Origin: Adiantum capillus-veneris
Taxonomy: Eukaryota > Streptophyta > Polypodiopsida > Polypodiales > Pteridaceae
NCBI GenBank assembly: GCA_014529385.2
Contig: CM043952.1
Span: 60,181,619-60,245,618 of the forward strand
DNA length: 64,000 bases
Direction of reading: 5' to 3'
Shown here in pieces: positions 50,701 through 63,422 of the stretch (position 1 is the stretch's first letter; each line of letters starts with the position of its first letter). Below the pieces are notes generated by a model. The model made no database searches, was not told the origin of the DNA, and worked only from the letters and a program-made list of their open reading frames with translations. The position numbers were made by a program, and so were the translations under genes.

Positions 50701-51067
50701 AGCGAACCCGGTTTTTCACTAAAAAGCAGTAAATAACATGAAAAGCTATAAATAGCGTGAAGAGCCCTCAAAAAGCAGATTTTTATAAAATTGAACCAAG
50801 CTTCCCTGGAACACGTAGATTTAAGGATCTGACTTTGCTTTTTGCAAAAAAGCACGTAAAAGCATGAAAAAACTAAAAATAACAGATTTTTCCAAAACTG
50901 AACCAAACGTCCGTCTAACCTATTGGAACGTGGAAACGACCTTGCTTTTTACTTTAGAATCTTTCAATACTGTCAATCAAGCATCTTAAGTCAAAATTTG
51001 GCAAAAATAAATATTGAAATTTATTTTTCTTATTTTTAGAAGAGACCCAAAAATTGGGGATCTTACA
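47776..51067 (-). repeat. G2 3' LTR (about 3.3 kb)
   Basis: On the minus strand GTGTGGGAGGA is followed by TGTAAGATCCCC at 51067, like the TGTAAGG start of G1. The far end is inferred from the inverted terminus TGTAGGGATC on the plus strand at 47776. The length would equal that of the G1 LTR. Inside are a TTC run (50029-50053) and three diverged repeats near 50560-50950. Confidence 0.55.
50560..50950. repeat. Three diverged repeats of about 120 bases in G2 LTR
   Basis: Units share AAAAAGCA...ATGAAAAGCTA...AATAGCG, then AAATTGAACCA, then a TTGGAA/CTGGAA block. They form a loose tandem array. Confidence 0.6.
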
Positions 51068-51119
51068 TCCTCCCACACTTGAAAAAGTCTAGGGGTCCTC
51101 ACCTTGACATGAAGTCTGG

Positions 51120-54100
51120 ATAATTTAGTCTCATTACATCATCACATTCCCAAGTGGCATCTTCCTGAGGATACGTTGACCATGTAACAAGGTGTTCAAT
51201 AATGGTCTGATTACATAGAGGCTTGGTTCTGCTCTAAAGTTTTGCTTCGGGATATACTTCAAAAGTTCCATCAATAGATGTAGATAATAGAGAATCATCA
51301 AGAATATATTGTGGATCAGGTACATACTTCTTGAGTAAGTTGACGTAAAAACATTATGTACCTTTATGTGTGGTGGTAACAAGAGTCTGTAAGCTTGATT
51401 ATTAATACGCTCTATGATTACAAAAGGTCCACAATATCTGGCACTTAGCTTCTTACACTTACCCATTGATAAAGAACTACGTTTGGGTTTCACTCTCAAA
51501 AATACCATATCGCCCTTTTCAAAAAGTTTGGTAGATCATTTTGGATCAGCATAACTCTTTGGTCTATCTTGACCAGTCTTAAGATCCTGCCGTATAAGAT
51601 CGGTTTGTATTTGCATTTCATTCAACATTTCTTTGGATGCTTGAACTCGTATGAGAGTGTCTGTCCATTTGAGTAGAGTAAGACACTCTTGTCCATACCA
51701 GAGTGTCCATACAATGCTTGAAAAGAAGACATTCCAATTGAGCATTGGAATGAGGAATTATATGCAAATTCAACCAAATACAAATATGTGGTCCATTTAC
51801 TCTACTCATGCATACAATAAGCTCTTAACATGTCTTCAATGATTTAATTTGTTCTTTTTGTCTGCCCATTAGTTTGAGGATGATAAGTAGTATTAAAGGC
51901 TAACTGGGTTCTGGGAATAAGGCTTTCCAAAAATTAGAGGTGAACTTTGCATCACGATAAAAAATTACTCGTCGAGTAAAACGGTCCTACATGAAAACAC
52001 CTTTCATGAAGACTTGAGCTATATCCTTAGCCATAAACGTTGTCTTGACTAGTAATAAATGGGTCATTTTTGTAAGCATATCAACAACCACAAAAATAGA
52101 GTCATATCCCAGAGATTTAGGAAGTCCTGTAATAAAATCCATGGATATGCATTCCCATTTCATTTGTGGAGCATCAATAGGTTGAAGCTTACCGGGATAT
52201 CGAATTCGTTCAGCTTTAATACATTGACATGTTAAACATCTTGTAACATAGTTCAACACATCGCGCTTTAGTTTTGGCCGAAAGAAACTCTTTCTTACAG
52301 TAGAGTAAGTCTTGATGTATCTTGGATGTCTTGCTATAGGTATATCTTGAGCTTCTTGTAATATCTGGAGTTTAATTCCACCTTGATTTGGAATACAAAG
52401 ACGGTTACTGAAGTAAAGGTCATCTCCTTCAACGTAAGAGCCTTTGGTTTGCCTTTCCTGCTTCTTTGTGTGATTATTTAGGTTCATCAAGTACTAGATT
52501 TTTAAGTAATACGGGTCCTGAGTCATGCCTTCTCCCTTGGGGATTCACTCTATATACAAAACGGGATGCCACCTGCGAGCAGAAAACTTTGATAAAACCT
52601 CTATATATGACTCATATTAGGGAGTATGACCCCCTTTCTACGCTTATATGACAATCAATAAAGAAAACTATCATACCCCTATCTTACATATAAAATTTAG
52701 GTCTCACATTATCTAACCGAGTAAAGCTAGTCAAAGAGTGTGTAGCATAGTGACTGGCAACGTACTAAGGAACCACTTCTGTTGATAACTAGATGTACCC
52801 TCAACGTGTCTTAGTTTGACTTTCAAATCATGTGCCCGATCAACCTGCACTCTTGCTACTTGTCCAATTCTGACCCATCCAAAGATGGTATAAACCTGAT
52901 TCAAATTAGCCCTGATGCAAAATTTTTAATGTGTGACCTGTTAAAAAAGTTCCCCAAAATTCATCCGAGTTCTAGTGCACACCGGTAACCAATCGTTACA
53001 AGTAATACCCCCCCCCCCCCATAAATATGATACCCCTCTCCCTTATTTTTAAGCTTGGGAGATAAATTATTGGGGACCTGCCCCTAGCTTATACACTTAT
53101 GTAACTTATAGAAAAGACCCCTCCCCTGCACTTACGTAGTGCAATAAGTTTTCCATGGTGAATCCTCTGGGGCCTTCTCAAATAAGGTCAATTAAAGAAG
53201 TAGTAGAGGTTGTGACAGGTGCTACAGTACTCTTCCTGCTTAAGGCATCGGCCATAAGATTTTCCTTCCCGGGTTTATATTCAATTCCAAAATCATATTC
53301 GCATAACAAATCCATCCATCTTCGTTGCTGCATATTAAGATCAGGCTGGGTATAGATCCACTTCAGGCTTTTATGGTTTGTATGTAGTTTAAATCTCCTT
53401 CCAAGAAGATAACGTCGCCATACTTTCAGAGCATGCACAATGGCCAATAATTCCAAGTCATGTGTAGGATAATTTAATTCATGCATACATAACTTACAAG
53501 ATTCATAAGCTACTCGTTTTCCTTCTTGAGACAGAATGCCACCGATTGCTTGTCCACTTGCATCAGTGAGCACAGTGAATGTCTTTGAGAAGTCTAGAAG
53601 CTGTAGTATGGGAGCATTCACCAAAGCTTCTTTGAGTTTCTCAAAACTAGCTTGAGCACGTTCATTCCAGGTAAACACTTTAGCCTTCTTAAGCATATTA
53701 GTCAATGTAGATGTAATCTTAGAATAACCTTCAATAAATGTACGATATCATCCTGTTAAACCAAGAAAGGCACGTACTTATTGTACTAATTTTGGTGTAG
53801 GCCAAGCTATAACAACTTCAATCTTACTTGGATCAATATAAACACAATCGTTGGATACAATATCCTAAATATTCCACCTTGTCAGTGAAGAAGGTGCATT
53901 TGCTACGTTTGGCATAAAGTTGATTTTGACGAAGAAGTTCAAGTACTCGCCGCACATGTTGTTCGTGTTCTTCTCTATTTCTTGAGTAAACCAGGATATC
54001 ATCAAATAAGACAAGAACAAAATCATCAAGGTGCTCTTGAGAAACACGTCGATCATAAGACGATTAAAAGTTACAGGAGCATTAGTAAGTCCAAAAGGCA

Positions 54101-56213
54101 TAACTGTAAATTCATAATGTTCAAAACGAGTATTGAATCCGGTCTTTGGTATATCCTCCTCCTTGATTCGGGTTTGGTAATACACTGACTTAAGATCAAT
54201 CTTTGTGAAGATAGAAGATCCATATAATCACTCAAGCAGTTCATTAATCCTTGGTATTGCATACTTATTCTGGACTGTTACCTGGTTCAATCCATGATAA
54301 TCAATACAAAGACGTAGAGTACCATCCTTTTTCCGATTAAAGAGAACAGGAGTACTCCAAATGGAGAAACGTTGGGTTGAATGAAACCTTGTTCAAGAAG
54401 TTGAGTTGATTGCTCCTTGAGTTCCACAGATTCAAGTACTCACATTTTATAAGGTCTACGAACAACTGGTTGAGCTCTTGGAGTAAGCTCTATTGCATGA
54501 TCAATATCACGCTTGGGTGGTAACTGTGAAAGTTTTTCGAGACATCATCAGATTCTGTTATCCATTTGGTTCAGGTGAATCTATCTTCTTCTCTTTAAGG
54601 TTAAGCTTTACTACATAAATTCTTTCATTTTTCCTATGAATCTTCATAGGTTTGGTAAATTTCACTAGTTTGAGCTTATGCTTTCCCCATTTCCCAGTAA
54701 CTGTAACTCTAGAGTTTTGGTCATTTTTGAAAGTCAATGAAGCGTCTTTATAATGTATGTGAGCATCATTGGCTTTAAGTCAATCCATTCCTAGAATTCC
54801 ATCGTAAATTCCAATGGGTAAGACTCTGAAGTTTTCATAAGTATTATGACCATCCAAAACAAAACTCAAGTTACCCACTGAAGTAGAAGATCTAACCTTC
54901 CTACCTGTAGCTAATTCTACATGTAAGGTCTATATCAGGGTGTTCAGGTAAAATGAGGTTCCTAATGCACTTAGGAGATATGAAAGAATGTGTACTCCCT
55001 AAATCAATTGATAAAGAAAAATGGTTACCTTGATACTCCACTGGAGTTTGAATAACTGAAAATTGTTCATTCACTCCCTGATGTTCAATTGTAGCATGAA
55101 CATACACGTTTGTCTGATTCCCTTCACCTCTAGCCCCTTGAGTTCTGTTAGCTTGAGGTCTTCCTTGAGGTCTTTGATTCCCTCCTCCTCTTGGGGACGA
55201 AGTTGACGGTTAACATTTTCATTGTTGCTATTGTTGATAGGCGGTCCATTCCAAACAAAAGGTGGATTATCTGGTCTAAAATTCCCCTGGTTTTGAAGAT
55301 GTCTCTGGTTTTGGTTAAAGTTCTGCTAATTAAAGTTCCTCTGAACTGCAATTTTTCTGGGTCTAAAGTTTCTAAATTTCGATTCGGATTGAAGTTTCTA
55401 TGTTCATAATTGTCCACCAATCCTGTGAAGCTTGAATGGTTAAAGAGACAATCCATGGATTGATTACCAGGATTAAGACAAGTGTCACGCATAAATGATC
55501 TGTCTAGCTTTCATACGTAATAAGTTCTCTCTTCTTTGTTGTGGATTTCTAGATTTTTGTTCCATCTTGGGGCGAGGTCTTTTGATTGCACAAACATGAA
55601 CAAGTTGTGGTTTCCTCTTTTCGGTAGTAGATAACTCTTTTTCAATGGGTTTTCTGGCATCAAAGACATCTACAAAACTGGTAAGACAAATACTTTGAAG
55701 TCTAGTCTTCATAGGATTATGTAGCCCTGACACGAATCGAGCTCCTTTGACCTCTTGAGTCATCCCTGCTGGAACCTATTTGACAAGGGTTAAGAAATAT
55801 TGGTAGTATGATTCCAGATCTCTGGTTCCTTGAGTACAGTCAAGAAAATTATTCATACGGTCTGAATGATAAACTTTGTTCTGATAGTTCTTCTTAAGTT
55901 GGGTCTTAAGATAACCCCAAGTTGCAGCGTTAGAATCAACATTGTTTTCTGTGCAATGGTCTCTCCACCAATGCATGGCTGTTTTTCTCTAGTTTGATCT
56001 TAGCGATGGTAGCTTTGTTTACACTGATGAATGAGCCAAATCAAAGTAGTCATCCATGCGCTCAATCCAATCTTTAAGAATTTTGTCTACATCTTTGCCT
56101 TCCTTGCTAAAATTGCCAGGTTGAGACTTGTGAAGCATAGTATCGCTGATGGTGTGTTGAGGAACATTAGGTGCATTTACGTTAGCAACAACCGCATTTC
56201 CTCTAGGAGGCAT
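51120..56213 (-). pseudogene. G2 gag-pol fossil
   Basis: Minus strand. Gag starts near 56213 (MPPRGNAVVANVNAPNVPQH). Protease: SIDLGSTHSFISPKCIRN near 55010. RT: remnants 54450-53870 with [16 protein letters not shown] near 54100. RNase H: 53705-53178 (VLTDASGQAIGGILSQEGKR, NYPTHDLELLAIVHALKVW). Integrase zinc-binding end: HPRYIKTYS...CLTCQCIKAE near 52340-52210, and core FITGLPKSLGYDSIFVVVD. C-terminal LSARYCGPFVII and a chromodomain-like tail before 51120. Nearly every mark has its counterpart in G1. It is a broken fossil. Confidence 0.88.
52535..53171. mobile_element. T2: second copy of the small DNA transposon
   Basis: Ends CCTTGGGGATTCAC and GTGAATCCTCTGGG, flanked on both sides by GCCTTCTC, a perfect 8-base target duplication. 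It shares long blocks with T1 (CTATCTTACATATAAAATTT, GTGTAGCATAGTGACTGGCAA, a C run near 53012) and differs mainly in its middle. Length is 637 bases, non-coding. It lies in the same orientation as T1. Confidence 0.88.
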
Positions 56214-56521
56214 GATAACTTACTACAACATATCAACCAAGGTCACACTTAGTAAAATATTCTATCCCGTTCGAATTCCCTAAATCAAATAGAATAGACG
56301 TTTAAAGATAAGATGAGAAGAAATAGGAGAAACAATAATGAATAAATTAACCCAATTTCTATATCACAAAATTTTGGGTTTATGAAAGCCTATAAGGTGT
56401 CTCGAAAGTTTTTAATAAATCCTAGTGGCTCTAACATAATGCACTCAGTAATATCCATTGTGACATCCTTCCACCAATGGAGTACAGTTGCCCCATTCCT
56501 TGAGTATGTCTGATGGTTGAC

Positions 56522-57069
56522 TCAATAATCCTTTACGATCTTTGGCTGGAACATTTCTTCATTGGCGTGTGAGTCATACCATTCTTGAGTAAGAGATTTT
56601 TTTGTTACAGGTACCCACATTTCAGTGTGAATAATTGCCTTCCTATACCCAAAGTAGTCATCAAAGAAATTATATTCCTTTGGAAATACATCCGGTGTGT
56701 CCCATCCTATTGAACTGTGCATATTTGCACAATTTGCAAGGCACTGAGGTCTGCTGTAAGCATTGTATAAAATTTTTACATTGCAAGGATTGTAGATTAG
56801 TGACTTCCCAAGTAAGTTAAAGAATAACTCCCAAGATACTGGACTATAGGAATTCGGTCATTGTTTTTGCATTGCCATCCCCATACATTAAACAAAACAA
56901 TGTCAAAGCATCCAGTAGCCATTACTAAAGGAAGTATGTTTCTGGCCATCCACGTTTCCTTTGTTGGTCTTATGGTAAGTTCATAAGAATTTATATACAA
57001 AATTTGATTAGTGACTACAATCTCTATTCTCAACTTAGATTGTATCCACTCAATACTCCCAACATGCAA
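56522..57069 (-). pseudogene. G2 leader ORF remnant, related to the G1 leader ORF
   Basis: Two minus-strand frames (57069-56797 and 56722-56522) lie between the broken left edge and gag. They show IQSKLR, then RPTKETWMARNIL, then WGWQCKNNDRIPIVQYLG, and then PKEYNFFDDYFG. The G1 leader ORF shows IQENIR, SPNNFVLRKSIM, QWVCDQVAIVIYLG and PKDFIFFD in the same order. The similarity is weak but ordered. No known family is recognised. It is a fossil. Confidence 0.45.
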
Positions 57070-57103
57070 GGGTTTGTGCTGAGGTGGTCTAAGCTTGGGG
57101 TTC

Positions 57104-57246
57104 TGTCAGGACAAGGGCAAGGCCAGGGAGTCATGAACTAGGCTAGGGGCTAGACTAGACAATGTGGACAAGGGAATCCGGCTAGGAGCTTGCCTATATA
57201 GTGGGAGATTGGGAGGTGGATTCTAGGCTCTAGTCACCCCATGCGT
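57104..57246 (+). repeat. G3 5' LTR
   Basis: It starts TGTCAGGACAAGG and ends before the primer site. GCCTATATAG near 57191 is a likely TATA box, kept in the 3' LTR. It matches 62670-62801 except for its last 20 or so bases. Confidence 0.75.
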
Positions 57247-57251
57247 TACAT

Positions 57252-57268
57252 TGGTATCAAGAGCAAGG
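57252..57268 (+). other. G3 primer binding site
   Basis: TGGTATCAAGAGCAAGG is an initiator-Met-type site with one extra A. Confidence 0.8.
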
Positions 57269-57329
57269 TCTATTCTAGGCAAGTGGGTTGGGTCGTGGAC
57301 CTCCACTTATGCAAACCTAGAGGGGGAAG

Positions 57330-57580
57330 GAGATTGGAGGCGGGCATGGCCGCATGCTAAGAAACAAAAAGAATCAAACCAAAGCAGCGTGTGCAGGCGG
57401 GCTTGTGCGAGGAGGGAGGGAGCTCGACCTACACCATCTCTGGCGTCGTCGGCCTCGACGGGTTCGTGCTGTCCCTGCGGACGGTTCACGTCTCTTTGAG
57501 GACCCCGTTAGAGCACCACACAGGGTACTCAGATCCTCCTCGTCTAATTGGCGGCCTGCAGCACCATAGCCATTCACAAT
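57330..57580 (+). other. GC-rich island in G3 leader
   Basis: The stretch around CTCTGGCGTCGTCGGCCTCG is far richer in G and C than anything near it and has frames of 60-96 codons on both strands. None matches a domain I know. It may be captured host DNA, or just a GC-rich leader. Confidence 0.4.
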
Positions 57581-57996
57581 GAGTGGTTTTTTCACACTTG
57601 CTTGTCCTAAGGTCCAAAAATTGGACAAATTTTTTGGAATTAGGGTGCATGCCCACCCCAACACACACCCTTACAAGAAAAAACATGTCTCAACATACCG
57701 CAAGGGAGTCACCGACTCCATTCATAGCATTCCGTTCAGCGGGCAAAGAATAAAAAATTATAGAATTTTGCAATTAAATTTTGATACAGCAAAGGCAACC
57801 GTCAATTTATCGTTCCTCCTTCCAAAATGCAAAAGTTACCGCATCGCATCAACATTCATTGTGGACAACTCTTTCACATCAGTCTCCAGTACAATTAGCA
57901 AGGCTACTTATTGACTATGGTGCCAACTAAGATTCCAGGATTCTTTTTCGACTCCAGGTATTTTTCTTTCTATTCCTTCCACTGCAGGGTGTCGTC

Positions 57997-60900
57997 ATGG
58001 ATTCAGATATCAATATGACTTTTGATTTTGAGCATCTTACACCTGATCTTGCTCATGATGGCTCGTGGCCGGATGCTCTCACGGAGAGTGCCCGCAACGC
58101 TACGGTGGGTGACGACGCTTATGAACTACTTGATATTCAAGAATTTCGTGCACTTCAGACACACATATCAGTAATGGAAGGAAATTTTGCACCTCTAAAT
58201 GAAAACGTCACTGATACAACTTACGTAGCAGCAGGCTGAGGGTCCTATTGACACACACATGCATGAGCATATTGCTACTCAGGGGCAAGGCCCTTTTGAT
58301 CATGGACAAGGTCCATCTCCAGATTCTTTGCACACTCTCACTGCAAAGGAGGTGGATGAGTTGTTGAAAAACACCAAATCACTGACTTTTAAGGGGGAAG
58401 ACCGAGATCGCAATAAGGATGCAGTGAATATCTTTCTCAGTAAGTCGGATGGAATTCACTCCTTACGGCGTACTTTGGATGCAGTCAGAGCACTGCAAAC
58501 AAGTTTAACTCTGGAAGGCAAGGCCTACAAATGGTGGATGTATCTCAAGGAGAAGAATATCATACCACAGAGTTGGGCAGCCTTTGAGGCTATGTTTGGC
58601 AAAGAATTATGGCCTACAAATGAGGCAGATTGGAATTGGACGGCTTGGGACATGTGTTCCATGCGCCAACACCCATCATTACTTGAATATATATCTCACT
58701 ATCGAGATGTTATCCTCAAGTTGGAAGGACTAGACACCTTTCAACAAGTATGTGGGTTTATCTGCGGTTTGACACCAGAGCTTAAGAAGCCCGTCAAGAC
58801 TCAGGACCCTAAAACACTTGAGGAGGCCATAGTGAACGTGCCTGCTAATACACATGGTAATACACGCACACAATATGGACACAATAAAAGGAAATTTATA
58901 GTAGCCAATTTTGAAGCAGCTAAAAAACCAAGGGGTCCCGTGGTCCTCTCTCTCCTGAGGACTTAGATAAGGCTAAAAAAGAGAAGTTATGTTTTCAATG
59001 CTTGGGAAGTAGTCATGGCAAAAAGGATTGTCCCAAGGGGAAATCTGCTGCTCATAGCAAGGAGAAAGCAATGCACACGGTGCGCAACTGCTGCCTCTTG
59101 AGTCTTCCTCATGATTCTCTACAGTGGAAGTAACACACACCGAGGTGGTGCATGAATACTGTCTCATAGCTTCCATGTGGAAATAGAACTTCGGACCACA
59201 TGAGTTAGTACGTATGCCGGATCTCTACAAGGGAACAAGGTACGCATCTTGGTAGATGACGGTGCTACTCACAATTTCATTAATTATGGATTGGTGAAAA
59301 AACTCAAATTGCCTCAAACTCCGAGTTCCCACCACTACAAGGTAGCAATGATGAATGGATATGATGCCGAAATCTAGGATACTCAAGTCCGAGCTGTACC
59401 GTTGGAAGTACAAGGCTACTCCACATCCTTGGTTTTTTAGGTTATGAACATGGAGAGGGCAGACGTGGTCCTTGGTAGGGAATGGTTGCATAGCCTAGGA
59501 CCATCACTAAAGCATAGCTATGAGCACAACAACTTGATTTTTGAATCCCATGGCGCACATGTGTTGTTGTTAGGAGAGAAGGATGTGCCTTCTTCACACT
59601 GATATGTACAACTGAGCTTATGTAGCTCGTTTTTGATAATGAAATAGATCAAGTTTTCTTGTGTTACTCATTGTCTCATTTTCTCTCTAACATTGAATCT
59701 GTTGAACATTCCTCAACGCCGCATGCTTCTCTCTCATCTCTTCCACCAACGGCTACTTATCAACAAGCAAAGGTTGCTAGTGATTTAAGAAATTTATAAT
59801 GGGATTTCATGATGTTTTTCCTAATGATTTGCCATCAGGATTACTGCCGACACGATCGGTGCAACATAGCATCGATATGGTTGCAGGCAGTAAACTAATC
59901 AGTAAACCACCCTACCGCATGAGTTACTCTGAAGTTGCTAAGGTGAAATGTTAGCTTGCTGACTATCTTAGCAGAGGGTTTATCCAACCCAATTCTTCAC
60001 CATGGGCTTCTCCTATCCTATTAGTGAAGAAAAAGACGGTAGTATGCGCATGTGCGTAGACTACCGTCGCTTAAATGCGGTCACTGTTAAGAACAAGTAC
60101 CCATTGCCGCGCGTGGATGAGTTGTTCAACAAGCTCACTCATGCTCGTATTTTTACAAAAATAGACTTGCGTCATGTTATCACCAAGTACCTATTCGACT
60201 TGCTGATATACCCAAAACTGCATTCCAAACAAGGTTTGGACACTATGAGTTTTTGCTTATGCCTTTTTGGTTAACCAATGCGCCCGAAACATTCATGACA
60301 CTTATGGATAGTGTCTTGAAGCCGTACTTGGGCAAATTTGTCATCGTTTTTCCTGATGACATTCTAGTATACAGTGCTTTTGAGGAAGAACACTTACACC
60401 ATCTGAGGCAGGTGTTTGAATTGTTATGAACAAATCAATTATATGCCAAGGAATCTAAGTGTGATTTTTTGAAGGAGGAAATTCACTATCTTGGGTATGT
60501 TATTTCGGCTACTGAACTACACATGGATCAATCCAAAGTGGATACCATTCGGCAGTGGCCTTCTCCTAAAAATTTGGAAGAGTTACAAATGTTTTTAGGA
60601 TTTGTAGGTTTTTATCGAAGGTTCGTTAAAAACTATGCTAATATTGCTGTTCCCATGACGGACCAACTGAAAGGCAAAGGCAAAGATTTTTAGTGGGGAC
60701 CCGCTCAAAAACATAGTTTTGATACGCTCAAGGATGCATTAACTACAACTCCAATCCTAGCTATTATAGATCCTTTGAAACCATTCGTTTTGGAAACGGA
60801 TGCAAGTGACCGTGCTATTGGAGCAATCCTACTACAAGAAGGGCGGCCAATTGCATTTGAAAGCAAGAAGCTTGATTCAACACAACATAATTACTCTGCG

Positions 60901-62640
60901 TATGAACGCGAACTCTATGCAATAGTGTCTGCCTTGAAAATATGGCGACATTATTTGTATGGAACTTAGTTTGAGATTGTGTTTGATCATGAAAGCATTA
61001 AATGGTTTACACAACAAACTGATTTGAAGGGTTGAAAAGCCAGGTGGCCTGATATTCTTCAGGAATACGACGCAAAGCTTTGGTATTGTAAAGAACGATA
61101 CAATGTGGTGGCTGACGCTCTTAGTCGTATGCTTGAGATCAATTCTCTCTTGTTCATGGAACTTCGTAGTGAATATTTGGATTCTCTAAAGGGAAAATAT
61201 GAGCAAGATGATTCATATTCCAAAGTGTGGAGCCATGTGCAAATGAGGGATCCTTCTCACTCCAATGCTGGTAGTGTATCGTTAACCTCTACACACAGTT
61301 CTCCTCTGTCGAGTGATGAACTACAACGATGGAAGAATTTTACCATCGACAATGGGTACCTACTCCATAAGGGGAGAGTTTGTGTATCGATGGACACAGA
61401 CATTCGGCGCCAAATCCTTTATGAATGTCAGGATAGTCCAAGTGCAAGTCGCCCGGGTATTCGAAAGACTTATGCTCTCGTACGTTGATAATTTTACTGG
61501 CCAGGTTTACATGGCTTTGTTCAAGATTATGTCTTGCATTGCCAAAAATGTCAAATTAACAAAGTAGAGCGCCTGAAAGCCGGAGGACTCTTACATCCTT
61601 TGGATATTCCCAATGGTAAACTTGGGAAAGTATCTCTATGGATTTTATTGTGGGTTTACCAACCATTGTACGAGGTCATGACTCAGTATGGGTGGTCGTA
61701 GACCGGTTGACTAAACTATGTAAGTTTATTCCAACCAAATCAACGATTAAGACTCCAAAATTAGCCAAGTTATTTGTGGACAACCTATAGTGATCGCGAT
61801 CCCAAGTTTAGCAGTCAGTTTTGGAGGGCTGTGTTTAAATGATTGGGTACACAACTAAACCTTAGTACAACCGATCATCTAGAAACGGATGGTCAAACTG
61901 AACGAGTTAACCAAGCGCTAGAGGATATGCTACACGCATACGTTAGCAAGAAAAAAATAGACTGGGAAGAATATCTACCTCTTGAGTTTGCTTACAATAG
62001 TGCTAAGCATGTCACGACTGGATTTAGTCCTTTCATGCTCATGTATGGTTTTCAACCTAGGTCACCTATTACGGTGGGGTTGGCAACCAAAAAACTCCAA
62101 CAGGTTAAGGATTTTCTCCAAGACCACATGGATATGTTGAAACTCGCTTGTTAGAACGTCTGACAATCACAGGATCGGTATAAGAAGTACGCTGATGAGA
62201 AACGTCGGCAAGTTACCTTTGAGGAAGGGGAGGAAGTATTTTAGCGTGTGCTAGAGCATTCAAAAAGTCTAAAAACTGGGCCAACATTTAAATTATCTCC
62301 ACAATATTGTGGGCCTTTCAAAATACTCAAGCGAGTGGGTGATCGTGCCTACAAACTATCGCTACCTACAAATTCTCGTATTCATCCGGTGTTTCATGTA
62401 AGCCATTTACGTAAGCGGTTACATGGGGACGACAATGTCATTGACCAATAGATTTTGGTCGATTCATTGAAGCTCCTACCTTACCGCATGAACCTGAACA
62501 AAGTCTTGACTATCATGATTTACGTACACGTCATCATGTATGTCGACAAGCTTTAATCAAGTGGAAAGATCGACATGAGGAAGGTGCCACTTGGGAAAAC
62601 ATTAGTGCTCTTTAGAAGAAGTTTCCCACATTGGTTTTCG
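57997..62640 (+). pseudogene. G3 gag-pol fossil
   Basis: Gag: AYKWWMYLKEKNIIPQSWAA, then ISHYRDVILKLEGLD in 58259-58966. Zinc knuckle: CFQCLGSSHGKKDC near 58990. Protease: ILVDDGATHNFI near 59250. RT: about 59850-60380 ([34 protein letters not shown]). RNase H: VLETDASDRAIGAILLQEGR near 60780. Integrase: about 61400-62150 ([32 protein letters not shown]). CGPFKILKRVGDRAYKLSLP near 62310 and VFHVSHLRKRL precede a chromodomain-like ALIKWKDRHEEGATWENI near 62555-62610. It is a broken fossil. Confidence 0.9.
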
Positions 62641-62657
62641 AGGATGAAAACTCTTCT

Positions 62658-62669
62658 TTAAGGGGGGAG
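62658..62669 (+). other. G3 polypurine tract
   Basis: TTAAGGGGGGAG lies directly before the 3' LTR start. Confidence 0.8.
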
Positions 62670-62801
62670 TGATATCAGGACAAGGGCAAGGCCAGGGAGT
62701 CATGGACTGGGCCAGGGGCCAGACTAGATAGTGTGGACAAGGCAATCCATCTAGGGCAAAAGGCTAGGAGCTTGCCTATATAGTGGGAGGTGGATTCTAG
62801 G
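62670..62801 (+). repeat. G3 3' LTR
   Basis: TGATATCAGGACAAGG to GTGGATTCTAGG matches the 5' LTR. Beyond 62801 the two sides differ. Confidence 0.78.
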
Positions 62802-63055
62802 TTGATATATATTTTTCTATGGCCAAGCCATGGAGCAGACCAAGACCAACGAAAAACCTAGCAAAAAAAAGAGCTCAAGCAATATGCTACACTCACTCCC
62901 AAAACAAGGAGCCTAGACAATGTAAGTGCGGCTAAATCATCGGCCAGAACATGTATCAAATAATCTCTCTCTCTCTAATGCACGCAATGCTTGGGATGCA
63001 CATACTCGCTCAGACTCGAAACAGAATCATGAAGACATTTATGTGTTTATTATGA

Positions 63056-63107
<52 letters not shown>

Positions 63108-63375
63108 CAAGTGTTTGGATTTATATGTGTTTTTTATCAATCAACATAAATTTACATCCAATGTTATGAGAAAAAGAAGAAACTTATCCATGGCTCGGCT
63201 TTGTCGTCGCATCTCGCCAAGGGCTTCTTCGCACCAAATTTGGGATGGTATTTTTTTGTTATCTAAATTTTGTAGATGTGCTCATTGATGCCCATTCAAA
63301 TGGCTAGCTTCTTGTCTCTCTTTCTCTCTCTCCCTCATTTATGGAAGGGCCGAGTTCTTCTCTCTCTCGACTCCC

Positions 63376-63422
<47 letters not shown>

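Larger units (their letters stand above)
47776..57103 (-). mobile_element. G2: long-LTR Ty3/gypsy chromovirus
   Basis: Read on the minus strand: leader with an accessory-ORF remnant (57069-56522), gag from 56213, protease, RT, RNase H, integrase and a chromodomain-like end near 51120-51200, then a purine tract and the 3' LTR from 51067 leftward. Its pol is clearly related to that of G1. Its 5' LTR and primer site are absent: G3 begins at 57104. T2 lies between RNase H and integrase. It is broken, with ten or more breaks, and looks older than G1. Confidence 0.88.
57104..62801 (+). mobile_element. G3: short-LTR Ty3/gypsy chromovirus
   Basis: 5' LTR 57104-57246, primer site, a 0.75 kb leader, gag 57997-58966, zinc knuckle, protease, RT, RNase H, integrase, a chromodomain-like end and a 3' LTR from 62670. 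LTRs of about 140 bases are very short for this superfamily and recall Reina-type elements, an inference. By eye the LTRs differ at about 7 percent of aligned bases, with several indels, so it is older than G1. It is broken, with many breaks. Its left edge meets the G2 leader. Confidence 0.88.

Noticed and set aside
56423-56440. TTAGAGCCACTAGG on the minus strand as a G2 primer site
   Set aside because: The accessory-ORF remnant lies further upstream, as in G1 where the primer site precedes that ORF, so this match is probably chance.
56522-57069. Host gene exons
   Set aside because: The position upstream of gag and ordered similarity to the G1 leader ORF make a retroelement origin likelier; no splice sites or known domain seen.
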